Positions 44,492-54,404 are shown, numbered from the stretch's first letter. The stretch is DNA of 64,000 bases from Pseudomonas sp. Irchel 3E20 (GCF_900187645.1 NZ_FYEE01000005.1:186001-250000), one strand, 5' to 3'. The notes: generated from the sequence alone by a model not told the origin. Numbers and translations are program-made.

Positions 44492-46435
44492 ATGACAATC
44501 GGTTTGCGGCGACAGGGCAGTGTGGGGTTGGGGCTGGCGGGGTTACTGTGCGCGGCGCAGGGCACCCAGGCCATGGAGTTCAGCGTGCTGGGCAACGAGG
44601 TCAAGGGTTCGTTCGACAGCACCCTGTCGTACGGCCAGCTCTGGCGGGTGCAGGGGCGCGAGCAGAGCAATGATGACGTCAACACCAATGACGGCAACCG
44701 TAACTTCGATACCGGCATGGTTTCCGAGGTGTACAAGATCACCTCCGAGCTGGAGGCGACTTACCAGAACTACGGCCTGTTCGTGCGCGGCACCGCGTTC
44801 TACGACAGCCAGATCATGGACAAGCGCAACGACTACAAGCAAAACAACAACCCGTCCCAGCCCAGCCAAAGCTACCCCAACGACGACCGCTTCACCGACC
44901 AGACCCGCGACATCGCCGGCCATCACGTCGAAATCCTCGACTCTTACGTCTACGGCAACTGGGATGTGGGCGACCTGCCCGTGACCGCGCGCCTGGGGCG
45001 CCAGGTGTTCAACTGGGGCGAAGGGCTGTTCTACCGCGGCGGCGTCAACACCACCAACCCGGTGGATGCGGCCAAGTACCGCTTGCCCGGCGCCGAGGTC
45101 AAGGAAGTGCTGATGCCGGTAGAGGCGGTGAGCTTCAACATCGGCCTGAGCGACAACTTGACCCTGGAAAGCTTCTACCAGTGGAACTGGAAAGAAACCC
45201 GTATCGACCCGGTGGGCACTTTCTACGCGCAAACCGACCTGTTCGCCGACGGCGGGCGCACCGGCTACAACGACTTCGGCGGCACCGCCCTGGACACCCC
45301 GGTGCCGGTGTTCGGCAACGTCATCGGCCTGTACCAGGGCCTGGGCAACAACCCGGCGCTGGCCAGCGCCCTGGGCAGCACCGGGCTGTATGCCAACGGC
45401 GTGACCCCGGCCTACGGCAACACCCTGAAGGTCGCCTCCATCGGCCGCGACTACAACGCCCGTAACGACGGCCAGTACGGTTTCGCCATGCGCTACATCG
45501 CCGAAGAACTCAACAGCACCGAGTTCGGCATGTACTTGGTCAACTACCACGCCAAGGAACCGACCATCGCCGCCAACCTGGGCGGCTACAAAGGCATCGA
45601 CATGGATGCCCTGACCGATATGCTCCGTGGCCTCGCCGGCGCCCAGGCCCAGGCGCTCGCCAATGGCCTGGCCACCGCCGACGTGATGGGCAACATCCAG
45701 GCCCACCGCAACTACGCCGAAGACATCCGCATGTACGGCCTGAGCTTCAACACCACCTTGGGCAAGGCCTCGGTGTTCGGTGAAGTGGCCTACCGGCCGA
45801 ACCTGCCCATCGGCGTGGCGGCCACCAACGACCTGATCGGCGACCTGGCCAACGGCGCGGCTGCGGCTGCGGCGGGGCAAGCGGTGAACATCGGCGGGCA
45901 ATGGGTGACCCTGGACAGCAACATCGATAACTCCGAGCGGGTCGAGGCGTTCAACACGTCCCTGGGCACCATCTACAACTTCGGCCCGAGCGTGGGCTTC
46001 GACTCGCTGTTCGGCATCTTCGAGCTGGCCACCGAGCACCTGCGCGGCAGCAGCCTGAAGTACAGCGCGTGGGATGGCAGCACCCGCCACTACGCGGGCA
46101 CCGGTAACTACTCCTACGTATCTGGCGGGGAGAAGGACGATCAGGTCAGCGCCAACTCCTACGGCTACACCCTGATGTTCAACGGCACCTGGAACGACGT
46201 GTACGCCGGGGTCAACGTCTCGCCCTACGCGGTCTACAAGGACGACTTCAAGGGCAACTCCTACCAGGCCGGCAACTTCATCGAAGGCCGCAAGGCTTAC
46301 ACCCTGGGGGTCAAAGCCACCTACCAGAACAAGCTGGAGGCCGAACTGCAATACACCGAGTTCTACGGCGGCGGGCAAAACAACGGCATCCGCGACCGCG
46401 ACAACATCGGTTTCAACCTCAAGTACTTCCTGTGA
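44492..46435 (+). CDS. DUF1302 family outer-membrane protein
   Basis: A 647-residue protein. Signal peptide (about 1-27, ending TQAME) followed by beta-strand-rich repeats such as GSFDSTLSYGQLWRVQGRE, VTARLGRQVFNWGEGLFYRG and an aromatic C-terminus NIGFNLKYFL expected of a barrel. DUF1302 genes regularly pair with DUF1329 genes, and the pair is linked to handling of hydrophobic compounds in Pseudomonas. AGGAGA ribosome site. Role inferred: outer-membrane channel for lipid or its products. Confidence 0.87.
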   Translation: MTIGLRRQGSVGLGLAGLLCAAQGTQAMEFSVLGNEVKGSFDSTLSYGQLWRVQGREQSNDDVNTNDGNRNFDTGMVSEVYKITSELEATYQNYGLFVRGTAFYDSQIMDKRNDYKQNNNPSQPSQSYPNDDRFTDQTRDIAGHHVEILDSYVYGNWDVGDLPVTARLGRQVFNWGEGLFYRGGVNTTNPVDAAKYRLPGAEVKEVLMPVEAVSFNIGLSDNLTLESFYQWNWKETRIDPVGTFYAQTDLFADGGRTGYNDFGGTALDTPVPVFGNVIGLYQGLGNNPALASALGSTGLYANGVTPAYGNTLKVASIGRDYNARNDGQYGFAMRYIAEELNSTEFGMYLVNYHAKEPTIAANLGGYKGIDMDALTDMLRGLAGAQAQALANGLATADVMGNIQAHRNYAEDIRMYGLSFNTTLGKASVFGEVAYRPNLPIGVAATNDLIGDLANGAAAAAAGQAVNIGGQWVTLDSNIDNSERVEAFNTSLGTIYNFGPSVGFDSLFGIFELATEHLRGSSLKYSAWDGSTRHYAGTGNYSYVSGGEKDDQVSANSYGYTLMFNGTWNDVYAGVNVSPYAVYKDDFKGNSYQAGNFIEGRKAYTLGVKATYQNKLEAELQYTEFYGGGQNNGIRDRDNIGFNLKYFL

Positions 46436-46491
46436 GTGTTCCGGCAGCAGTGCGCCGGGCCCATGGCCGTTATCCGTTTTGGAGTCTTTCC

Positions 46492-47865
46492 ATGTTCAAG
46501 CAACACACCCTGATGAACGCCGCCCTGGCGCTGGCCCTGAGCGCGTGCGCCGGCCAGGCGTTGGCGGCGGTCAGTGCGCAGCAGGCGCAGCAACTCAAAA
46601 CCACCCTCACGCCTTTGGGCGCCGAGCGCGCGGGGAACGCGGCGGGCACCATCCCGGCGTGGGACGGTGGCATCACCCAGGCGCCCAAGGGCTACGAGCC
46701 GGGCAAGCACCACATCGATCCGTTCGCCGCCGACAAACCGCTGTTCACCATCACCAAGGCCAACCTGGAGCAATACAGGGGCCAGCTCACCGTGGGCCAG
46801 ATCGCCCTGTTCAACAGCTACCCGGACAGCTTCCAGATGCCGGTCTACCCCAGCCGCCGCTCCGGCGCGGCGCCGCAATGGGTGTACGACAACACGTTCA
46901 AGAACGCCACCAGCGCCACTTTGCTTGAAGGCGGCAACGGCTTTGCCGGGGCCTATGGCGGGGTGCCGTTTCCGATCCCGGCGGATGGGGTGAGCGCGCT
47001 GTGGAACCACGTCACCCGCTATCGCGGTACCTACGTGGTGCGCCGCGCCTCGGAAGTGCCGGTGCAGCGTAACGGCAGCTTCTCGTTGGTCACCTCCCAG
47101 CAGGAAGCGCTGTTCAACTACTACCGCAAGGACGGCGCCTTCACGGACCTGAAAAACGTGCTGTTCTACTACCTGGCCTTCGTCAAGAGCCCGGCGCGCC
47201 TGGCCGGGGGCGCAGCCCTGGTGCACGAAACCCTGGACCAGATCAAAGAGCCGCGCCAGGCCTGGATCTACGACGCCGGCCAGCGCCGCGTGCGCCGCGC
47301 GCCGAACCTGGCCTACGACACGCCTATCGCCGCCTCCGATGGCCTGCGCACCGCCGACGACACCGACATGTACAACGGCGCGCCGGACCGTTACGACTGG
47401 AAATTGGTGGGCAAGAAGGAAATCTACATCCCGTACAACAACTACAAAGTCTCCAGCCCCGACGTGAAGTACGCCGACCTGCTCAAGCCCGGCCACCTCA
47501 ACCCGCAGTACACCCGCTACGAGCTGCACCGGGTGTGGGTGGTGGAAGGCACCCTCAAGCCGACGGCGCGGCACATCTACTCCAAGCGTGTGTTGTTTCT
47601 CGATGAGGACAGTTGGGGCGCGGCGGTGGTCGACCAGTACGATGGCCGAGGCGAGCTGTGGCGGGTGTCGATGGCGTACCTGAAGAACTTCTACGACCTG
47701 CCCACCACCTGGAGCGCCCTGGACGTCTTCCACGACCTGCAAGCACGGCGCTACTACGTACAGAACCTGGACAACGAAGAAACCCAGACCGTGGACTTCG
47801 CCCAACCCGTGCCGCCGGATTCGTACTTCATGCCGTCGGCCCTGCGCCTGCGGGGTACGCGCTAA
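46492..47865 (+). CDS. DUF1329 family periplasmic/outer-membrane protein
   Basis: A 457-residue exported protein with signal peptide ending AGQALAAV (about 26). The mature part starts LKTTLTPLGAERAGN, the DUF1329 signature, then GTIPAWDGGI. The body is beta-rich with many Tyr/Trp (VWVVEGTLKPTARHIYSKRV). It resembles LolA/LolB-type lipid-binding folds by family description. It lies 56 bases after the DUF1302 gene and completes the cluster. Function inferred: lipid carrier working with the DUF1302 barrel. Confidence 0.87.
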   Translation: MFKQHTLMNAALALALSACAGQALAAVSAQQAQQLKTTLTPLGAERAGNAAGTIPAWDGGITQAPKGYEPGKHHIDPFAADKPLFTITKANLEQYRGQLTVGQIALFNSYPDSFQMPVYPSRRSGAAPQWVYDNTFKNATSATLLEGGNGFAGAYGGVPFPIPADGVSALWNHVTRYRGTYVVRRASEVPVQRNGSFSLVTSQQEALFNYYRKDGAFTDLKNVLFYYLAFVKSPARLAGGAALVHETLDQIKEPRQAWIYDAGQRRVRRAPNLAYDTPIAASDGLRTADDTDMYNGAPDRYDWKLVGKKEIYIPYNNYKVSSPDVKYADLLKPGHLNPQYTRYELHRVWVVEGTLKPTARHIYSKRVLFLDEDSWGAAVVDQYDGRGELWRVSMAYLKNFYDLPTTWSALDVFHDLQARRYYVQNLDNEETQTVDFAQPVPPDSYFMPSALRLRGTR

Positions 47866-47945
47866 GCCCAAGGCTGCGCCCGGGCCTGAAAAGGCCTGGG
47901 CGTGCCAGTAAGCGAAGAGAAGAAGGGAACCCAAACCGCAGAAAG

Positions 47946-47973
47946 CAAAAAACCCGCACTAGGCGGGTTTTTT
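47946..47973 (+). terminator. Terminator after the DUF1329 gene (works on both strands)
   Basis: AAAAAACCCGC / GCGGGTTTTTT stem around ACTAG, 80 bases after the DUF1329 stop and 42 bases beyond the tRNA-Phe 3' end on the other strand, so it can end both transcripts. Confidence 0.9.
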
Positions 47974-48014
47974 GTGTGCTTCGGATGATGTTTGCACCAC
48001 CTGAAGCTAATAAG

Positions 48015-48090
48015 TGGTGCCCAGAGACGGAATCGAACCGCCGACACGGGGATTTTCAATCCCCTGCTCTACCGACTGAGCTATCTGGGC
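48015..48090 (-). tRNA. tRNA-Phe (anticodon GAA)
   Basis: A 76-base cloverleaf with encoded CCA: GCCCAGA acceptor pairs with TCTGGGC, D-arm AGCTCAGTCGGTAGAGC, anticodon loop TTGAAAA with GAA and T-arm GGCGGTTCGATTCCG region. Has its own promoter and lies downstream of yggX. Confidence 0.97.
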
Positions 48091-48100
48091 AACGGGGCGC

Positions 48101-48129
48101 ATTAAACGGGTTTTTCAGGGGGTCGTCAA
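48101..48129 (-). promoter_or_regulatory. Sigma-70 promoter of tRNA-Phe
   Basis: On the minus strand, TTGACG (48129-48124), a 17-base spacer and TTTAAT (48106-48101), ten bases before the tRNA 5' end. Confidence 0.85.
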
Positions 48130-48192
48130 GCAAGTTTTCTAAAAATATTTAATTATTACCGTCGCTTACGACCCGGCATCGGTTTTGTGGGG

Positions 48193-48465
48193 TTATTCGG
48201 CGGGGGGCACATAGCCTTCGGCCTTGGCGTAATCCTCGCCGCTGAAGAACTTGTCCATTTCGCCTTGCAGGTATTTGCGGTCTTCGGCGTTCATCATGTT
48301 CAGGCGTTTTTCGTTGATGAGCAGGGTCTGGTGTTTTTGCCAGTCGCCCCAGGCTTTTTGCGAGACGTGGTCGAAGATGTCCTGGCCTTTGGCGCCAGGG
48401 AACGGAGGGCGCTCGAGGGCGGGCAGTTCTTCGTGGTACTTGCGGCACATGATGGTGCGGGTCAT
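48193..48465 (-). CDS. yggX: Oxidative damage protection / Fe(II)-trafficking protein
   Basis: A 90-residue protein that protects Fe-S enzymes and aids iron trafficking under oxidative stress. Recognised by [20 protein letters not shown] (with the conserved Cys), [20 protein letters not shown] and the C-terminal [14 protein letters not shown]. The ATG overlaps the mutY stop (ATGA), matching the usual mutY-yggX pair of gamma-proteobacteria. MutY itself is an Fe-S enzyme. Confidence 0.96.
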   Translation of the reverse strand: MTRTIMCRKYHEELPALERPPFPGAKGQDIFDHVSQKAWGDWQKHQTLLINEKRLNMMNAEDRKYLQGEMDKFFSGEDYAKAEGYVPPAE

Positions 48466-49529
48466 GACGACTCTCCTGCGTTCAATACGTCGGCCGCGCG
48501 CTTGAGCAGTTTTTTCACCGGGGCGGCAAGGCCCAGGCGCGGCGGGGTGGCGAGGTTATACCAGAGCCAGTCGGCCTCGGCCACGTGGTGGGCCGATTCC
48601 TCGACCCGCACCAGCCAGGGCTCGATGGCCAGTTGGAAGTGGCTGAAGGTGTGGATCAGCCCAGGCATTTGCTGCTGTTGGCCCATGTGCAGGGAATGCT
48701 GCAGCGCCAGGTGTTCCAGGTCCTGTAGGTCGTCGAGTTCCGGCAGGCTCCACAACCCGCCCCACAGGCCCGTGGATGGGCGCCGGTAGAGCAGAATGGC
48801 GCCGTCGCGGTTGGCCAGCAGGGGCATCAGGGTGCGTTTTTGCGGGATGCTCTTGCGCGGCTTGGGGATTGGGTAGCGGGTTTCCAGGCCCAGCAGGTGT
48901 GCCTGGCAGCCGGTTTCCAGCGGGCACAGCAGGCAACTGGGCTTGCTGCGGGTGCAGAGGGTGGCGCCCATGTCCATCATCGCCTGGGTGTAGGCGTTGA
49001 CCCGGTCATAGGGCGTGAAGCGCTCTGCGGTAGCCCACAACGCCTTGGCCACCTTCGGTTCGCCCGGGTAGCCCTCCTGGGCGGTGAAGCGCGCCAGCAC
49101 GCGTTTGACGTTGCCGTCGAGGATCGGCGCCCGCAGGCCCATGCTCAGGCTGGCGATGGCGCCGGCGGTGGACAGGCCGATGCCCGGCAGTTCGACGAGT
49201 TTTTCCACGTCCCGGGGGAATTGGCCGCCATGTTCGGCGACGATGATCTGCGCGGTCTTTTGCAGGTTGCGCGCGCGGGTGTAGTAGCCCAGGCCCGTCC
49301 ACAGGTGCAGCACTTCATCTTCCGGGGCCTCGGCCAGGGCTTGCACCGTGGGCAGTGCGGCCATGAAGCGGTCGAAGTAGTTGAGCACGGTGCTGACCTG
49401 GGTCTGCTGCAACATGATTTCCGAGACCCACACCCGGTAAGGCGTGATGCCTTGTTGCCAGGGCAGGTCGTGGCGGCCGTGGCGGTCGTACCAGCTCAGC
49501 ACGGCGTTGGAAAACTGCTCGGATGTCAT
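48462..49529 (-). CDS. mutY: A/G-specific adenine glycosylase
   Basis: DNA repair enzyme of 355 residues that removes A paired with 8-oxo-G. HhH-GPD domain with [19 protein letters not shown] and catalytic Asp in [14 protein letters not shown] near 144. The [4Fe-4S] cluster Cys set is in [17 protein letters not shown] near 195-211. The C-terminal NUDIX-like domain (about 230-345) reads the 8-oxo-G. It overlaps the AsmA-like gene by four bases, so asmA-mutY-yggX is one operon. Confidence 0.96.
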   Translation of the reverse strand: MTSEQFSNAVLSWYDRHGRHDLPWQQGITPYRVWVSEIMLQQTQVSTVLNYFDRFMAALPTVQALAEAPEDEVLHLWTGLGYYTRARNLQKTAQIIVAEHGGQFPRDVEKLVELPGIGLSTAGAIASLSMGLRAPILDGNVKRVLARFTAQEGYPGEPKVAKALWATAERFTPYDRVNAYTQAMMDMGATLCTRSKPSCLLCPLETGCQAHLLGLETRYPIPKPRKSIPQKRTLMPLLANRDGAILLYRRPSTGLWGGLWSLPELDDLQDLEHLALQHSLHMGQQQQMPGLIHTFSHFQLAIEPWLVRVEESAHHVAEADWLWYNLATPPRLGLAAPVKKLLKRAADVLNAGESS

Positions 49530-51757
49530 TTTTTGAACAGACCTTTAAGGGCGTTTTTCAACTCGGGGCTGACCTTGTCGCCGAGTTTCTCTTCCAGTTT
49601 TTCGCTGAGCTTGTTGCCCGCCAGCTTGGTTGCGACCTGGCCGAGGCCGTCCTTGTCCAGGCGGCAGGCCTTGGCGCCCAGCTCCAGCGGGCCGCGGCAG
49701 CGCAGTGGCCACTCGATGCCTTCGTAGCGTGGGTTCACGGCGCAGGCCGGGTCGGGCATGTCGCGCTTGTCGCCTTCGATGATGATGCCCACGCGGTAGT
49801 CCATGCCCAGCACGCGCAGGTCGACGTCGCCGTTGCCGTTGACGGTCAGGCCGGGGATGCGCACTTTCAGGTCCGGGTTGCTGGCCACGCCGTTGCGCAG
49901 GGTCAGGTTGCCTTTGAGTTCCTGGAAGGGCGTGTCCTTGCCGCGCGGAGTGCCGCTCAGGGTCTTGCGGTTGAGCAGGGCGATGCCTTGGCACAGTTGC
50001 TGCTCAAGGTTGGCGTTGACCAGCACGCCGTTGTTGATGACGAAGCCGACGTTGCCATTGAGGCTGTCCACCAGGGCTTTCTGGCTGTTGCCGCTGCCGC
50101 TCAGGTTGCTGTCGAGGTTGACCAGGCCTTTGACCTGGGGCACTTGGCCCTGGCTTTCGAGGATGCGTTCGACCGGCACTTTGTTGAGGCGCGTGCGCAG
50201 GCTCAGCAGCGGCGCAGCGGGGCGCACGTCGAGGTTGCCGCTGGCCTCGAACGTGCCGTTGTAGAGCTCGCCGCGCAGGTTTTCCAGCTTGAGCACGCCG
50301 CCCTGGCCGGAGGCCTTGAGCGCGGCGTTGTGGATCGGCAGTTTGTCGAGGGTCAGTCGGCCGAAGTTGAGGTCGGCGGCGATGTCCAGTTTGCCCAGGC
50401 GTTCCACCGGCAGCAGGCGTTCGGTGCTCCAGGCGCCCTTGGTCGGCGCGTCCGGCAGCGGCGTGGTGCCCGCGCCGGCGCTGGCCATGGCGTCCGCCTC
50501 GCTGCTCTTGACTTCGGCCTGGCGCGCCACGGCGGCGCTGTTGGCTTGGGCGGATTTGGGCGGCAGGTAGCGGTCGACGTCGAGGGTGTCGCCCTTGAGC
50601 TGCACGCGCAGGGATTGCTTGGCGAAGTCGTCGACGGCGATGCGCCCGGTGAAGGTGCTGGCGTCGAGCTTCAGGTTGAGGTCTTCCAGGGCCAGGCTGG
50701 TGGGCGTGCCCTTGAGGCGGCTGACCAGTTCGACCTTGCTCAGGCTGCCTTCGCCCATGGCGGGCAGGGTCTGGCCGATGCTGTCGACGAATTTCGTCAG
50801 GTCGAACTGGGCAATCGACAGGCCACCGCTGATCTGCGGGGTCTTGTCCAGGTCGTTGACCTTCAGTTCGCCCAGGGCGCGCAACTGGTTGGCGGAGATT
50901 TTCAGGCCGTTCCACTCGGCAATGTTGGCGGCCATGTCTACCAGCAACTGGCCTTGGGCGGCGAAGGTCATGGTCTTGCCTTGCAGCGGTTCACCGGAAA
51001 CTTCGCCGGACAGTTTCATGTCCTCGAACTGATAGCGCTGGAGGGCGCGGTCAAAACGCAGCTCGCCGGCCAGCTCCGAACGTACCCGCACCACGGGTTG
51101 GTTGCTGCTCAGGAACGCAGTGAGCTTGAGCGGGATATTGCTGCCTTCGTGGATGGCCCCGGTGCTCAACTGGATGCTCTCGGCGCTTAGTTGCTGGCCG
51201 CTTTGTTCGTCGAAGTATTCAACCCGGGCGTTGTTCACGGTCAGGCTGTCGATGTCCAGGCGGATCGGTTGCGCGGGTTTTTCCGGCGCCGGGGCAGGCG
51301 TGGCGGGGGTGGTGCTGGCGTCTACTTTCGGCGTGGCGGCGGTGTCGGGCGCCTTGGCCTTGCCGATGTCTTGCCAGTTGCCGTGGCCGTGCTTGTCGCG
51401 GTTCAGGCGCAGGTTCAGGCCTTCGACCCGCACGTCGCTCATCTGCACTTCGCGGCGCAGCAGGGGCAGTACGCGCACGGAGAGGCCGAGCATTTGCAGG
51501 TCGGCGAACGGCTTGTCGGGGTTGGTCAGGGTGGCGATGCCGGCGTCATGCAGCTCCAGGCCCAGCCAAGGGAAGAGGCTCCAGCCGATGTCGCCATTGA
51601 GTGTCAGCTCGATGTGGGCCTTGTCGCGGGCGATCTGGCGGATCTCGTCTTTGTAGTCGTTGGGGTCGAACAGGTGGGTCAGGGCAAAGCCCAGGGCCAC
51701 GATGACCAGCAACAGCCCGAGAATGACCAGCCCCAGGATTTTGCCAAACGCTTTCAT
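49526..51757 (-). CDS. AsmA-family envelope protein
   Basis: A 743-residue inner-membrane protein. One N-terminal membrane segment (ILGLVILGLLLVIVALGFAL, about 8-27), then a long periplasmic region rich in beta-strands. Family pieces include DPNDYKDEIRQIARDK, LNGDIGWSLFPWLGLELHD and a C-terminal GLVNLDSNLSGSGNSQKALV. A Pro/Ala-rich linker near 150-175 splits the body. AsmA relatives form long lipid-binding grooves for phospholipid transport to the outer membrane. First gene of the operon with mutY and yggX. Confidence 0.92.
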   Translation of the reverse strand: MKAFGKILGLVILGLLLVIVALGFALTHLFDPNDYKDEIRQIARDKAHIELTLNGDIGWSLFPWLGLELHDAGIATLTNPDKPFADLQMLGLSVRVLPLLRREVQMSDVRVEGLNLRLNRDKHGHGNWQDIGKAKAPDTAATPKVDASTTPATPAPAPEKPAQPIRLDIDSLTVNNARVEYFDEQSGQQLSAESIQLSTGAIHEGSNIPLKLTAFLSSNQPVVRVRSELAGELRFDRALQRYQFEDMKLSGEVSGEPLQGKTMTFAAQGQLLVDMAANIAEWNGLKISANQLRALGELKVNDLDKTPQISGGLSIAQFDLTKFVDSIGQTLPAMGEGSLSKVELVSRLKGTPTSLALEDLNLKLDASTFTGRIAVDDFAKQSLRVQLKGDTLDVDRYLPPKSAQANSAAVARQAEVKSSEADAMASAGAGTTPLPDAPTKGAWSTERLLPVERLGKLDIAADLNFGRLTLDKLPIHNAALKASGQGGVLKLENLRGELYNGTFEASGNLDVRPAAPLLSLRTRLNKVPVERILESQGQVPQVKGLVNLDSNLSGSGNSQKALVDSLNGNVGFVINNGVLVNANLEQQLCQGIALLNRKTLSGTPRGKDTPFQELKGNLTLRNGVASNPDLKVRIPGLTVNGNGDVDLRVLGMDYRVGIIIEGDKRDMPDPACAVNPRYEGIEWPLRCRGPLELGAKACRLDKDGLGQVATKLAGNKLSEKLEEKLGDKVSPELKNALKGLFKK

Positions 51758-51840
51758 GGGCGCGTCCTTTCAGTGTGTCGAGTGCGGAATTAGCCGGGGA
51801 GTATAGCGCCGCCAACCCGGTGCCTGACTACCGGGTACGG

Positions 51841-52239
51841 TTACAGCAGGTCCAGCGGCAGGTGCAGTTTGGCGGCCAGGGCCTGGGCCTCCAGGTGGCC
51901 GGCGGGGGCTTGCAGGCGCAGCTGCGCGCCTTGTTGCGCGGCCATACGCTGGGCTTCGCACACCAGGCGTTCCGCTACTCCACGTCGTCGGGTGATTTTT
52001 CGTACGCATAGTTGGGAAAGATGCCAGACCTGCCCCTGGCGTTGCAGGCGCGCCGCACCCAGCAGGCGATCGTTGAAGCGCCCGGCGATCAGGCTAGCCT
52101 CGGCCAGGGCGCTTTCGATCAGCTGCAGGTCGTCGGCAAACGGCGCGAATAGCCAGGGCGGCGCGTCGTGGTAGATCTTGCGCAAGTCTTGCTGGTCCTG
52201 GTAGGTCGCTTCGTGCAGCGTCTGGACAACGATGGGCAT
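51841..52239 (-). CDS. PanZ/PanM-like acetyl-CoA sensor (GNAT fold)
   Basis: A 132-residue GNAT-fold protein. N-terminal YQDQQDLRKIYHDAPPWLFA, central RFNDRLLGAARLQRQGQVWH, and the acetyl-CoA loop LCVRKITRRRGVAERLVCEA. In enterobacteria PanZ helps mature PanD and senses acetyl-CoA for coenzyme A control. The family assignment is good, but the exact role in Pseudomonas is by homology. Own transcription unit, AAGGAA ribosome site. Confidence 0.75.
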   Translation of the reverse strand: MPIVVQTLHEATYQDQQDLRKIYHDAPPWLFAPFADDLQLIESALAEASLIAGRFNDRLLGAARLQRQGQVWHLSQLCVRKITRRRGVAERLVCEAQRMAAQQGAQLRLQAPAGHLEAQALAAKLHLPLDLL

Positions 52240-52463
52240 GGGGGTTCCTTGTGCGGGGCAAGTACAGATGGCGCATAAAACGCCGGATCAGCAGGGTTTA
52301 TCCGCCAGACGCAAATGGTAACCTCTGCCGGTTCGCCCGTCCTTCTGCGGCTTAACGTCGCGTTCTTGGAGCTTCACCCGATAAAACAGCCATGCCTGCG
52401 TGCACCAAGGCTGGGGCGAAGTGCGGCCGGCGAACGCTACTCAACATTGGGGGATACAACAAG

Positions 52464-54125
52464 ATGAGCATCAGCACCGAGGCTGGCAGCATCGCTGCGC
52501 AGCCCGCGTTCCTGGCCAAGGAGCGCATTATTGCCAAGCCCGGGTTCAACCGTTGGCTGGTTCCGCCGGCCGCGTTGGCCATTCATTTGTGCATCGGCAT
52601 GGCCTATGGCTTTTCGGTGTTCTGGATTCCGCTGTCCAAGGCGTGGGGCGTGACCACGGCCGTGGCCTGCGCGCCGGGCACCAGGTTTATCGAGCAGGTT
52701 TTTTCGGCGCAGTGCGACTGGCCGATCTCCATGTTGGGCTGGATCTACACCCTGTTCTTCATTTTCCTGGGCTGCTCGGCGGCTGTCTGGGGCGGTTGGC
52801 TGGAGCACGCCGGGCCGCGCAAGGCCGGTGTGGTATCGGCGTTGTGCTGGTGCGGTGGCTTGCTGATTTCCGCGCTGGGGGTCTACACCCACCAGATCTG
52901 GCTGATGTGGCTCGGCTCCGGGGTGATCGGCGGTATCGGCCTGGGCCTGGGTTATATCTCGCCAGTCTCGACCCTTATCAAGTGGTTCCCCGACAAACGC
53001 GGCATGGCCACCGGCATGGCGATCATGGGCTTTGGCGGCGGGGCGATGGTCGGTGCGCCGCTGGCGGCGTTGCTGATGGGCCATTTCGCTTCGTCCACCA
53101 GCGTCGGCGTGTGGCAGAGCTTTGTGGTGATGGCGGCGATTTACTTCGTGTTCATGATCGGCGGTGCGCTGGCCTACCGCGTGCCGCCCACCGGTTGGAA
53201 GCCTGAAGGCTGGAGCCCACCGGCGAAAAAAACCGCCAACGCGATGATTACCCACCGCCATGTGCATGTGAGCGTGGCCTGGAAAACCCCGCAGTTTGCT
53301 TTGGTGTGGCTGGTGCTGTGCCTGAACGTCTCGGCGGGCATCGGCATCCTGGGCATGGCCTCGCCGCTGTTGCAGGAGGTGTTTGCCGGCAAACTGCTGG
53401 GCAACGACCTGACCTTCAGCCAACTGGATGCCGCGCAATTGGCGCAGGTCGCCGCCATTGCTGCCGGCTTCACCGGTTTGCTCAGCCTGTTCAACATTGG
53501 CGGGCGGTTTTTCTGGGCGTCGTTTTCCGACTACCTGGGGCGCAAGAACACCTATTTCGTGTTCTTTGCCCTGGGTTTTGCGCTGTATGCGCTGATCCCC
53601 AACCTCGGCCACCTGGGTAACGTGGCGCTGTTCGTGGCGGCGTTCTGCATCATCCTGTCGATGTACGGCGGTGGTTTTGCCACGGTGCCGGCCTACCTGG
53701 CGGACCTGTTCGGCACACAGATGGTTGGCGCCATCCATGGGCGCCTGCTCACCGCGTGGGCGGCGGCCGGGGTGTTGGGGCCGGTGCTGGTGAACTACCT
53801 GCGCGAATATCAGTTGAGCATCGGCGTCGAGCGCGCGGCGGCCTATGACATCACCCTGTACATCCTCGCCGGCCTGCTGGTGCTGGGGTTCCTCTGCAAC
53901 CTGTTGGTGCGGCCGGTGGCGGACAAATACTTCATGACCGACGCCCAACTCGCCGCCGAACAGGCCCTGGGCCACGACAAAGGCGCCGACAGCAGCACGG
54001 TGCTGCAATGGCAGGCCAGCGAAAGCAGCCGGCCCTGGGTGGTTGCGGCCTGGCTGGCGGTGGGCGTCCCGTTGGCGTGGGGGGTGTGGGTGACGTTGCA
54101 GAAGACGGCGGTGTTGTTTCACTAA
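52464..54125 (+). CDS. OFA-family MFS transporter
   Basis: A 553-residue membrane transporter with 12 main hydrophobic segments. It has ALAIHLCIGMAYGFSVFWIP, the OFA-type GLGLGYISPVSTLIKWFPDK followed by RGMATGMAIMGFGGGAMVGA, and a large loop near 245-285. The oxalate/formate antiporter family moves small carboxylates; some members of this extended type move other monocarboxylates. No linked catabolic gene is in view, so the substrate is unknown. Start 52464 (MSISTEAGS) has GGGGGA upstream. Confidence 0.87.
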   Translation: MSISTEAGSIAAQPAFLAKERIIAKPGFNRWLVPPAALAIHLCIGMAYGFSVFWIPLSKAWGVTTAVACAPGTRFIEQVFSAQCDWPISMLGWIYTLFFIFLGCSAAVWGGWLEHAGPRKAGVVSALCWCGGLLISALGVYTHQIWLMWLGSGVIGGIGLGLGYISPVSTLIKWFPDKRGMATGMAIMGFGGGAMVGAPLAALLMGHFASSTSVGVWQSFVVMAAIYFVFMIGGALAYRVPPTGWKPEGWSPPAKKTANAMITHRHVHVSVAWKTPQFALVWLVLCLNVSAGIGILGMASPLLQEVFAGKLLGNDLTFSQLDAAQLAQVAAIAAGFTGLLSLFNIGGRFFWASFSDYLGRKNTYFVFFALGFALYALIPNLGHLGNVALFVAAFCIILSMYGGGFATVPAYLADLFGTQMVGAIHGRLLTAWAAAGVLGPVLVNYLREYQLSIGVERAAAYDITLYILAGLLVLGFLCNLLVRPVADKYFMTDAQLAAEQALGHDKGADSSTVLQWQASESSRPWVVAAWLAVGVPLAWGVWVTLQKTAVLFH

Positions 54126-54133
54126 CCTCCTTT

Positions 54134-54220
54134 GTGGGAGCGGGCTTGCCCGCGACGGCGGCGTGTCAGAAAAGGTGATGTTGATCGACATTCTGCAAGC
54201 GCGGGCAGGCCCGCTCCCAC
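54134..54220. repeat. REP pair (inverted)
   Basis: GTGGGAGCGGGCTTGCCCGC at 54134-54153 and GCGGGCAGGCCCGCTCCCAC ending 54220, 47 bases apart, in the gap between the transporter and hisB. Confidence 0.92.
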
Positions 54221-54360
54221 ACAAGCCCGCATTCCTCCATCTCGCACGGCAAACCCGGTCCGCTAAAACCAGCTTGTACGCACATGTACACCCCTGACGG
54301 CGCGGCTTCCAGCCCATCGGGGATGTGCTCATGAGGTTTCTGTTTGGCGCCCGGGCACCC

Positions 54361-54366
54361 TATAAT
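54361..54366 (+). promoter_or_regulatory. -10 element upstream of hisB
   Basis: TATAAT 39 bases before the hisB ATG. The -35 region is not clear, so only the -10 element is claimed. Confidence 0.5.
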
Positions 54367-54404
54367 GGCCACCTTTTTCGCCCAATGATTTTGCGGAGCT
54401 GGTG

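Noticed and set aside
44543..46378. A 611-codon minus-strand frame opposite the DUF1302 gene
   Set aside because: It is antisense to a gene with signal peptide, ribosome site and barrel features, and is Val/Gly/His-rich with no domain.
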